Assembly (NCBI GenBank): GCA_013389125.1
Contig: JACADX010000194.1
Span: 1-6,562 of the forward strand
Reading direction: 5' to 3'
DNA from: Parvularculaceae bacterium
GTDB lineage: Bacteria; Pseudomonadota; Alphaproteobacteria; Caulobacterales; Parvularculaceae
DNA: 6,562 bases
Below are positions 1 through 6,159 of this stretch, piece after piece (within the stretch, counting starts at the first letter, position 1; each line of letters opens with the position of its first letter). Under the pieces are notes generated by a model that searched no databases, was not told the origin of the DNA, and was given only the letters and a program-made list of their open reading frames with translations. Both the position numbers and the translations under genes were made by a program.

Positions 1-867
1 CTCCGCGATGTCGCGTTCGAGGGCGCGCCGGCGATGCTTCTCAAGGACGAGACCGCGACGCCGATCCGTTCGTTCAAGGGACGCGGAACCGAGAACTTCG
101 CGCAACTTTACGCGGCGACGGCGCCGCTTGTCGTCTGCGCCTCGGCGGGCAATTTCGGACAGGGTCTCGCGCTGTCGATGGCGCGGCGCGGCGGCAGAGC
201 GATCGTATTCGCCGCCAGAGCCGCCAACCCGCTGAAAATCGCGCGGATGAAAGAGCTCGGCGCTGAAGTCCGCCTCGAAGGCGGCGATTTCGACGCCGCA
301 AACGCCGCCGCGACGGCGTTCGCCCGCGACGCCGATCTCCCCTTTGTCGAGGACGCGGCGTTCCCGGAAATCGCCGAAGGCGCCGGCGTCATCGCGCTCG
401 AAATGGCGGAAGAGGATTTCGATGCAATCTATGTCGCGGTCGGCGGCGGCGCGCTGATCAACGGGATCAGCGCCTTGTTGAAAAACGCGCGGCCGGATGT
501 CGCCGTCATCGGCGTTTGCGCCGAGGGCGCCGCGTCCTACGCCCTTTCCTGGCGGGCGCGGCGCCCAGTCGAAACGCAAAAGGTCGATACGTTCGCGGAC
601 GGCATCGCCATCAGGGCGCCGGTCGAGGCCTCAGTCGCCGAACTCGTCGCGCGGGTCGACGATTTCGTGCTTGTCTCGGACGCTGAAATCCTCCGCGCCA
701 TGCGGGCCCTTCATCGCGCGACGGGGATATTCGCCGAGCCCGCAGGCGCCGCCGGCGTCGCCGCCGCCGTCAAGGACGCCGCCGCTCGCCGCGCGCAGCG
801 CCCGGCCTCGATCATCTGCGGCGGGAATGTCGCGCCCGATGACCGGACGCGCTGGTTCGGCGTTTAG
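1..867 (+). CDS. PLP-dependent serine/threonine dehydratase (ammonia-lyase), 5'-truncated
   Basis: This fold-type II PLP enzyme is expected to deaminate L-threonine and/or L-serine to a 2-oxo acid plus ammonia in the cytoplasm. The frame is open from base 1, and 288 residues are visible. Counting from the first codon, SFKGRG (24-29) holds the Schiff-base lysine K26 (bases 76-78). SAGNFGQG (48-55) is the substrate/PLP asparagine loop. VGGGALING (147-155) is the glycine-rich phosphate-binding loop, with Ala where many relatives have a fourth Gly. DGIAI (200-204), AEPAGAAG (245-252) and CGGNV (273-277) complete the family pattern. The protein ends just after CGGNV, so there is no C-terminal ACT domain; this resembles the short catabolic (TdcB-like) form rather than the isoleucine-regulated biosynthetic IlvA. 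Roughly 30-50 N-terminal residues are missing beyond the window edge, and the ATG at 34 is internal. Substrate choice (Thr, Ser or another hydroxy-amino acid) cannot be read from motifs alone. It converges on the receptor gene. Confidence 0.
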   Translation, partial: LRDVAFEGAPAMLLKDETATPIRSFKGRGTENFAQLYAATAPLVVCASAGNFGQGLALSMARRGGRAIVFAARAANPLKIARMKELGAEVRLEGGDFDAANAAATAFARDADLPFVEDAAFPEIAEGAGVIALEMAEEDFDAIYVAVGGGALINGISALLKNARPDVAVIGVCAEGAASYALSWRARRPVETQKVDTFADGIAIRAPVEASVAELVARVDDFVLVSDAEILRAMRALHRATGIFAEPAGAAGVAAAVKDAAARRAQRPASIICGGNVAPDDRTRWFGV

Positions 868-920
868 GCGAAATCGCTTCAGGTCGAGCGCCGCGGCGAC
901 GACGCGACCATTCCGTTAAA

Positions 921-950
921 ATGAAAACGGCGGGCCCCTAAGGCCCGCCG
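921..950 (-). terminator. Intrinsic terminator in the convergent gap, reading on the minus strand
   Basis: A perfect 9-bp GC-rich stem (928-936 pairing with 942-950) encloses a 5-nt loop, CCTAA. Read on the minus strand, the stem is followed directly by TTTT (complement of 924-927) and another T-rich stretch, the layout of a Rho-independent terminator. It lies about 130 bp past the receptor stop codon and would end that transcript. On the plus strand no T-run follows immediately, so termination of the dehydratase transcript here would be weaker. The rest of 868-1079 holds nothing else I can support. Confidence 0.
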
Positions 951-1079
951 CCGCAACAGCGTCGTTTCTTGGGCTTGGGTCGCCGGACGCGATTCCTATA
1001 TCGCGCCCGACGATCGAAGCATTGTTACAGCGCGCCATTTCGCGCCGAACCGGGTTCCCGCTTTTGCGCCCCCGGCGCG

Positions 1080-4079
1080 CTAGAAGTCGATCGTCGTGCC
1101 GACGAAGATGTATCGGCCCTGCGCGTCCCATGTTTGCGGGTAGGTGTTTCCGTTCTGGAATCCGTCGGTTTGCGACGTGAGCGGCGGATCCTTGTCCAGC
1201 AAGTTGTTGACGCCGACCCGGACGTTCCAGTTCTCGCGAAGGTTATAGGAAGCTGCGAGGTCGATGTAGTTCCGGCTCGACAACGTGTTGTTGAGGTTTC
1301 CGTTGCCAGGCACTCCGCCGAGAAGATCGACGGAGGAGAAATAGCGCCAGGTGACCGTAGCATCGACGCCGATCGGCATCTCCCACGTCGTCCGCAGCTT
1401 GTGCCGCCAGGCGGGGTTCGGCGAACCCGAGAAAACGGCGTTGCTGCAGATCCCAGCGTAAAGGCCCGCGCACTGGGTTTTCGCAAGACCCGGCAGAGGC
1501 TCGACGATCAGATCGATCAGGTAGCTGCCGACGAGGTCAAACGTGAGAGCGCCTGCATCGCCCAGTCCCAGCTCGTCGAAATCAAAGCCCCAGTTTGCGT
1601 TGAGGTCGATGCCGGTTGTCTTTAGCGAACCCGTATTCGTGTTCGTCGCGATGAACTGGCCGGCGCCAATCCAGAGGTTGCCGGCGGCGTTTCGCTGGAT
1701 AAGCGTACAATACGTCGGATCGCCGGTCACAAGGCATTGCGACATGGCGGTCGCGCCGCTGATCGTCCCAATGAAATCCTCAACAGTGATGTTGAAATAG
1801 TCCACGGACACGAACAGGTTGCCGGGCACGAAATCGGGCGTCAGCACGACACCTGCCGTATACGTATCTGAAACTTCCGGCCTCAAATTCGGATTGCCGC
1901 CGAATACAGCGTTGTACTGATGCGCCGGGCTCGATGCGATTGAGCCGTATTGCGCGGCCGAGACGCCGGTGTTTGCGCACTGCGCAAAAGGAGCGGTTGG
2001 AGCCGCGCCCGCACACGGATCGGAAAGACCGTTAGCCCCGGTCTGCAACGTCGTCAGTCCCGTGAACTGCGGCGCGAACGCCTCGATCACGTTGGCCGCG
2101 CGAGCCGCCCGCTGCCAGCCGCCGCGAACGCGGAACTCCGGGACAACCTGCCAGTCGCCGGTGATTTTCCATGCCGAGTAGGCGCCGGAGGTCGACACGT
2201 CGGAGTGACGATAGCCGCCCTGGATCGCAAAGCTTTCTGCGAACGCCTGACCTGAGACGATCGGTATGTTCGCTTCGACGAAGAAGTCTGTCGTTTCGAT
2301 CTCGCCCGAAACCGGCGGCGTCGACCCGCCCTGGCCGGCAAGATCGCCGGTTGCGAAGAGAAGATCGGGACGGTAATCGAGCTGATCCTTCCGCCATTCC
2401 ATGCCGAAGGCGACCCCAACTCCTTCCTCAGCGGCCGGCGACTTGATGCCATATTCGCCGAGATCGCCGGCGAGGTTGATCTGGCCGTTATATTGCCGCG
2501 TGTTGCCGTCCTGGAAGGATGGAACGGAGATGTAGTTGGCTTGCGCCTGATCGACGCCGCCGATCTGGAAGATGTTGAGCGGCACGCAATTGACATCGGA
2601 ACCGTCAATCACCGACTGGCAGGTCGGAACGCCGCCGACGTCGACAACGTTTATCGCTCGCTTAAGGCGGGAAATCGAGACGTCGCCCTCATATTGCTGC
2701 GCGTTGTGCGTATTCCCGTATTGGAAGAAGGCGTCGTAGTTCCAACCCTCCAAGATTTCGCCGCGGACGCCGGCCATGATCCGGAAGCTCGTAAGGCGGA
2801 TCGAATCGTTGCGCGGCACGGCTTCGACGAGACGCTTGCCGGGATAGAGCGTCGCCGAGCCGGTCGTAACGCCCGAGCCGGCCGTGCCGTCGCCGCAAAT
2901 GTAGTCAAGCTGGCTGACGCCGACTGCGTTCGGCGTAGTGCCGATCAGCGGGTTGTTGCAATTGACCGTCGAGGTTTCAAAGAACGTTCCGGAGAACGCG
3001 ATCTGCGCGTCCGACTTATAATCATAGAAGGCGGCGCTGGAATAAACCTCGACATGGTCGTTGATCTGATATTTGCCCATGGCGCCGAGGACGTAGCGTT
3101 CGTCAGGCCGCTGATAGAAATTGGTCGGCGCGTAGTTGTAGGCGTCCGCCGACAGGGCGTTGGTGAACGCGTCGGTCGGACGGAACGTGTTGCCGGGGCC
3201 GTTTTCGTCGAGCGTCCATGTGCCATTTGGGGATGCGAATGTTCCGTTCGGCGACGTTCCCGAACCGCCGCAGACGAAGTTCGGGGTTCCGCCGCCGTAG
3301 GCGCAGGCGGAATAGTCGCGATCCGCCTGCAAGATCGCGTCGTTATTGCGATAGCCGGCGTACATCGTGACGTTGCCCCGGCCATCCTCCGAATTCGCGC
3401 CGACGATCAGCGTGATTTCCTGACCTTCGCCGTCGAAGACGCCTTTTTCCGGAACGTCGAAATTTCGGAGGTTGAGGCGATCTTGGGCCGCCTGATTGTT
3501 ATTCGAGTGCTGATAGCCGCCAGCTTGGGCGTCGATGCGAACGCCTTCGAAATCGTCAATCATGATGAAATTGACGACGCCGGCGATAGCATCCGAGCCG
3601 TAAACGGCCGAGGCGCCGCCGGTGAGCACTTCAACGCGCTCCACCAGCGCGGACGGAATCTGGTTCAGGTCAGGGGCGACTGCGCCGCCGGTTGGAATCG
3701 AGGTGCCGTATTGAAGGCGGCGCCCGTCGACTAGAACGAGCGTGCGCGTCGGCCCGAGGCCGCGCAGGCTCACTTGCGCCGTACCGGATGCGCCGTTCGA
3801 CGTGTTCGATCCTTGCGCCGCGAAGGCTTGCGGCAGCGTGTTGACAAGATCCTCGACCCGGTTCGTGCCGCGGATGTCGAATTCGACATTGCCGATCGTC
3901 GTAACCGGGGTCGCTGACGCCGCGTTGGCGGAGGGAATGCGCGAACCCGTAACGATGATTTCATCATCGACCGCATCTTGCGCCTGCGCGAACTGCGGCG
4001 CGACCGCGGCCGCGAGCGCGAATACCGAGGCGCGCGACAAGAGCCCGCTCTCCCGTCGATTGATTGTGTTTTTGTGCAT
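1080..4079 (-). CDS. TonB-dependent outer-membrane receptor without an STN domain
   Basis: A complete 999-residue outer-membrane transporter, expected to import a bulky or scarce nutrient using TonB/ExbBD energy. A signal peptide covers about residues 1-33 (hydrophobic SVFALAAAVA, cleavage after AQA). The TonB-box region DEIIVTGSR follows at 39-47. The plug domain covers about 55-175, with QVSLRGLGPTRTLVLVDGRR, VERVEVLTGGASAVYGSDAI and GVVNFI. The rest is beta-barrel, with the usual late motifs NPNLRPEVSDTYTAGV, VGVNNLLDKDPP and a terminal Phe. No STN domain precedes the TonB box, so it should not signal through FecR in the classical way. It has exactly twelve cysteines, all in close pairs. 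I chose ATG 4079 because it gives a proper signal peptide and has AGGGG 5 nt upstream; an in-frame ATG at 4178 would add 33 unlikely residues. It is divergent from the sigma-factor operon and may be its target. The substrate is unknown; I saw no Fur-box-like site upstream. Confidence 0.
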   Translation of the reverse strand: MHKNTINRRESGLLSRASVFALAAAVAPQFAQAQDAVDDEIIVTGSRIPSANAASATPVTTIGNVEFDIRGTNRVEDLVNTLPQAFAAQGSNTSNGASGTAQVSLRGLGPTRTLVLVDGRRLQYGTSIPTGGAVAPDLNQIPSALVERVEVLTGGASAVYGSDAIAGVVNFIMIDDFEGVRIDAQAGGYQHSNNNQAAQDRLNLRNFDVPEKGVFDGEGQEITLIVGANSEDGRGNVTMYAGYRNNDAILQADRDYSACAYGGGTPNFVCGGSGTSPNGTFASPNGTWTLDENGPGNTFRPTDAFTNALSADAYNYAPTNFYQRPDERYVLGAMGKYQINDHVEVYSSAAFYDYKSDAQIAFSGTFFETSTVNCNNPLIGTTPNAVGVSQLDYICGDGTAGSGVTTGSATLYPGKRLVEAVPRNDSIRLTSFRIMAGVRGEILEGWNYDAFFQYGNTHNAQQYEGDVSISRLKRAINVVDVGGVPTCQSVIDGSDVNCVPLNIFQIGGVDQAQANYISVPSFQDGNTRQYNGQINLAGDLGEYGIKSPAAEEGVGVAFGMEWRKDQLDYRPDLLFATGDLAGQGGSTPPVSGEIETTDFFVEANIPIVSGQAFAESFAIQGGYRHSDVSTSGAYSAWKITGDWQVVPEFRVRGGWQRAARAANVIEAFAPQFTGLTTLQTGANGLSDPCAGAAPTAPFAQCANTGVSAAQYGSIASSPAHQYNAVFGGNPNLRPEVSDTYTAGVVLTPDFVPGNLFVSVDYFNITVEDFIGTISGATAMSQCLVTGDPTYCTLIQRNAAGNLWIGAGQFIATNTNTGSLKTTGIDLNANWGFDFDELGLGDAGALTFDLVGSYLIDLIVEPLPGLAKTQCAGLYAGICSNAVFSGSPNPAWRHKLRTTWEMPIGVDATVTWRYFSSVDLLGGVPGNGNLNNTLSSRNYIDLAASYNLRENWNVRVGVNNLLDKDPPLTSQTDGFQNGNTYPQTWDAQGRYIFVGTTIDF

Positions 4080-4084
4080 GTAAG

Positions 4085-4089
4085 CCCCT
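4085..4089 (-). promoter_or_regulatory. Ribosome binding site of the TonB receptor gene
   Basis: On the minus strand AGGGG lies 5 nt before the ATG at 4079. It is the best Shine-Dalgarno match near either candidate start and decides in favour of the shorter protein with an N-terminal signal peptide. Confidence 0.
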
Positions 4090-4312
4090 ATCCAGTTGAG
4101 GTTCGCCAGTTGGCGTTTTGACGGCGCGCTCCCGGGCCTTCGGGCCAGATGGGTCTGGTCCGTCTTCGCCCTGCGCATCGGGTGAGACAGCGCGTCGCGC
4201 CGGACCCTCAGTCTCGATTTGGGATGACGTTGAGGTTGTTGCGTTCCGGCAACAGATTAATTTGAGGGATGCATTGCGCCTCTTCGTATTTGGGCGCTAA
4301 GCTCCAAAAAGC

Positions 4313-4341
4313 GGTCGGAATGTCTTCACCACATTCCGACC
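4313..4341. repeat. Perfect 11-bp inverted repeat (operator or terminator-like hairpin)
   Basis: The arms at 4313-4323 and 4331-4341 (GGTCGGAATGT / ACATTCCGACC) are perfectly complementary around a 7-nt spacer. On the minus strand the stem is followed after 2 nt by TTTTT (complement of 4306-4310), which gives it the form of an intrinsic terminator or attenuator for transcripts heading towards the receptor gene. On the plus strand no T-run follows. Each arm, read inward, contains GGAAT, similar to the -35 element of many ECF sigma-factor promoters. It could be a dimeric regulator's operator, a leader attenuator, the end of a small minus-strand RNA, or part of the divergent promoters. The sequence alone does not choose between these. 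Confidence 0.
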
Positions 4342-4471
4342 AGTCTAACTGGAGGACTATCGACGGGCTCACCATCGATGTCACGACCTTCAGACACCGG
4401 GCCATGAAAACCCCTCAACGGGGACAAAGGCGCGGCGCAAGGATCTGGAGGCGGCGGCATTCGAGCGGCGT

Positions 4472-4489
4472 CGCGCGCTTTGGCGCGCG
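4472..4489 (+). other. GC hairpin just upstream of the sigma-factor start
   Basis: A 7-bp alternating GC stem (4472-4478 with 4483-4489) with the 4-nt loop TTTG lies 24 nt before the GTG start codon at 4514. It has no T-run after it, so it is not a terminator. If it is within the mRNA leader it could affect translation, but in GC-rich DNA such stems also arise by chance, so this is tentative. Confidence 0.
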
Positions 4490-4513
4490 CGTCCTAGTGA
4501 TGGGTTTGAGCGC

Positions 4514-5122
4514 GTGGCTGATTTCGGCGACAGGTTGAACGGCCCACCCGCATCGGTCGATGTGGCTGAGATCGATCGCGCCTTCAGGCGGCATGACAAG
4601 ATGCTCGTCCGTTGGCTCGCCCGCAAATTCGGCGACATCGACACCGCGCGCGACATCGCGCAAAGCGCCTATCTTCGGGTCTGGCGATATGCGCAGACGC
4701 AGCCGATCGACAATCTCCAGGCGCTGATCTTCAAGACGGCGGCGAACCTCGCCGCCAACGAGTTTCGCGCGCGAAAACGCATGCAGGCGGTCAGATCCGA
4801 TGCTGCGTCGAATGGCGCTGAAAATCCGATCGAGCAAATCGCCTGTTCGGCGCCGTCGCCGGAATCTGCGGCGGTCGCGCGGGAGGAGATCGCCGCCTCC
4901 GTGCGCGCGCTCGAGTCTTTGCCGATGCAGGCGCGCCGCGCCTTTGTGCTGAGCCGCTTTGAGGAAAAAACCTACCGCGAGATCGCGGCGATCCTCGGCG
5001 TCTCAGAGAGCAGCGTCGAAAAATACATCATCGCCGCGCTGAAAGCGCTGCGAGAGGCGGCTGAAGAGACCGGTCGGCCGGCCAACATCGTTCACCTGCC
5101 AAACAGGCGAACCCGGCGATAG
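4514..5122 (+). CDS. FecI-like ECF sigma factor
   Basis: A 202-residue group-4 (extracytoplasmic function) sigma factor that should direct RNA polymerase to a small set of promoters, probably its own region and the receptor's. Region 2 covers about residues 21-90, including the core-binding stretch DIAQSAYLRVW (47-57) and the NLQALIFKTAANLAANEFRA helix (67-86). A linker rich in Ala, Ser and Pro follows. Region 4 is at about 127-180, with the LPMQARRAFVLSRFEEKTYREIA segment and a helix-turn-helix at about 152-176 (EIAAILGVSESSVEKYI). Two-domain architecture and length are normal for FecI-type factors. The start is GTG 4514 with only a weak ribosome site. An in-frame GTG at 4562 would remove 16 poorly conserved residues and still keep region 2, so the start is uncertain. 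No in-frame ATG, GTG or TTG lies between the upstream stop at 4346 and 4514. The FecR gene follows after 35 bp, forming an operon. Confidence 0.
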   Translation: MADFGDRLNGPPASVDVAEIDRAFRRHDKMLVRWLARKFGDIDTARDIAQSAYLRVWRYAQTQPIDNLQALIFKTAANLAANEFRARKRMQAVRSDAASNGAENPIEQIACSAPSPESAAVAREEIAASVRALESLPMQARRAFVLSRFEEKTYREIAAILGVSESSVEKYIIAALKALREAAEETGRPANIVHLPNRRTRR

Positions 5123-5157
5123 GCGCAGGTTGCGTTCAACAACAAGAAGAGTGCGAC

Positions 5158-6159
5158 ATGATCGAGAGGCTCACAAAAGACGATGCGGCGGGGCTCGCGC
5201 GCGACGCCGCCGACCGCTGGATGGCCCGAAAACATTCGGGCGCAATGAACGCGGACGAACGACGCGCGTTCGAGGAATGGCTTGCGTCGTCGGCTGAAAA
5301 CCGGCGCGCCTTCGCGGAAGTCGAGCGCGCGCTCGAGCGGGTCGACGCCGCAGGCGAGGCGCTGCTCGAGGCCGAATTCGAGGACCAGTTGCGCGACGCG
5401 GCCGCAAGCGAAGAACGTTCGGGCGGAAGGCGGGCGACCCTCATTGCGGCCTCGCTTGCGGTCTTCGCGGTCGCCGGCGTCGTTGCGCTGCACCTTAGCG
5501 GACGCGGCGGCTCGCCGGCGCCGGTCGCCTATGAGACGGCGATCGGCGAATCCGAGAAAATCGCGCTTGCTGACGGGAGCGAAATCGAACTCAACACGAA
5601 TTCGCGCATCACCGTCGCCTACGACGCCTCTGCAAGGTCGGTCGCGATCGAACAGGGCGAGGCGTTTTTCGATGTCGAGAAGGACCGCGAGCGTCCCTTC
5701 CTCGTGAAGACAAGGCTTGCGGAGATTGCGGTGACGGGCACGTCGTTCAACGTCTCGGCGTTCGGCGACGGCGCGATGGTGAACGTGCTGACCGGCGTCG
5801 TCGCCGTCAAGCCGCTTAACGGGCTTGAGGTGACGCTCCTTGCGGGCGACGCCGTCAGGATCGGAGCCGATGGGAGCGCCGGCGCCGTCGCACGGTTTGA
5901 TCCGACCCTCGTCTTTGCCTGGAGGACCGGCAAGGCGCGGTTCCACGAAGAGCCGCTGCGGAATGTCGTCGCAACCCTCAACCGCCATTTTGAAACGCCG
6001 ATCATCCTCGAAGACGAACGCCTCGGCGATCTCCCGGTCACCGGCGAATTCGACATCAAGGATCGCGCAACGGCGGTGACGGCGCTCGCCCTGATCTTCG
6101 GCCTTGAAAGCCGCGACGAGCCGGCGCGCACAGTTCTTCGCGAGGCGCGGACGCCGTGA
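5158..6159 (+). CDS. FecR-family transmembrane sigma-factor regulator
   Basis: A 333-residue inner-membrane protein expected to hold or activate the adjacent ECF sigma factor in response to a periplasmic signal. The cytoplasmic N-terminal domain (about 10-70, DUF4880-like) has the typical ERRAFEEWLASSAENRRAF segment (35-53). One membrane helix lies at about 93-114. The periplasmic FecR domain (about 122-218) shows ALADGSEIELNTNSRI, EQGEAFFDVEKD, RPFLVKT and VTGTSFNVS. The C-terminal segment (about 252-318) resembles DUF4974: PLRNVVATLNRHFE, then LPVTGEFD, then AVTALALIFGLE. This part has an STN-like pattern, matching the domain in the next gene. ATG 5158 follows a purine-rich AAGAAGAG about 7 nt upstream. 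The gene is 35 bp after the sigma gene and its stop codon overlaps the next start (GTGA). Domain order and length are ordinary for the family. Confidence 0.
   Translation: MIERLTKDDAAGLARDAADRWMARKHSGAMNADERRAFEEWLASSAENRRAFAEVERALERVDAAGEALLEAEFEDQLRDAAASEERSGGRRATLIAASLAVFAVAGVVALHLSGRGGSPAPVAYETAIGESEKIALADGSEIELNTNSRITVAYDASARSVAIEQGEAFFDVEKDRERPFLVKTRLAEIAVTGTSFNVSAFGDGAMVNVLTGVVAVKPLNGLEVTLLAGDAVRIGADGSAGAVARFDPTLVFAWRTGKARFHEEPLRNVVATLNRHFETPIILEDERLGDLPVTGEFDIKDRATAVTALALIFGLESRDEPARTVLREARTP

Larger units (their letters stand above)
4080..4513. promoter_or_regulatory. Divergent intergenic region between receptor and sigma-factor genes
   Basis: These 434 bp separate two genes read away from each other, so both promoters should lie here. 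Visible structure: direct repeats CCAGTTG at 4092-4098 and 4106-4112, the second inside a small palindrome (4104-4115); a 6-bp inverted repeat around 4237-4254; the strong 29-bp palindrome at 4313-4341; a small CCCC/GGGG hairpin at 4411-4423; and a GC hairpin just before the sigma gene. The stretch from about 4205 to 4350 is visibly less GC-rich than the flanking genes, as expected for promoter DNA. I found no convincing -35/-10 pair for a housekeeping sigma factor on either strand and no protein-coding frame I would support. Confidence 0.

Noticed and set aside
969..1625. Plus-strand open frame of 218 codons overlapping the receptor 3' end
   Set aside because: It is antisense to the conserved C-terminal barrel strands of the receptor and shows no recognisable domain or ribosome site.
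2493..3734. Long plus-strand open frame (413 codons) antisense to the TonB receptor
   Set aside because: It mirrors a confidently identified receptor gene; its translation is Arg/Val/Asp/Ala-rich with no recognisable domain, as expected for a shadow frame in GC-rich DNA.
4080..4178. N-terminal extension of the receptor from ATG 4178
   Set aside because: It would put 33 hydrophilic residues ahead of a clear signal peptide, whereas ATG 4079 has AGGGG at good spacing.
4208..4405. Minus-strand 65-codon frame in the divergent region
   Set aside because: It runs through the perfect palindrome and T-tract, resembles no family I know and has no clear ribosome site; promoter DNA is the simpler reading.
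4411..4423. Small CCCC/GGGG hairpin followed by TTTT on the minus strand
   Set aside because: The 4-bp stem is too short to be called a terminator by itself.
4269..4538. Plus-strand 89-codon frame overlapping the sigma-factor start
   Set aside because: It crosses the palindrome, has no recognisable domain, and overlaps the sigma gene out of frame.
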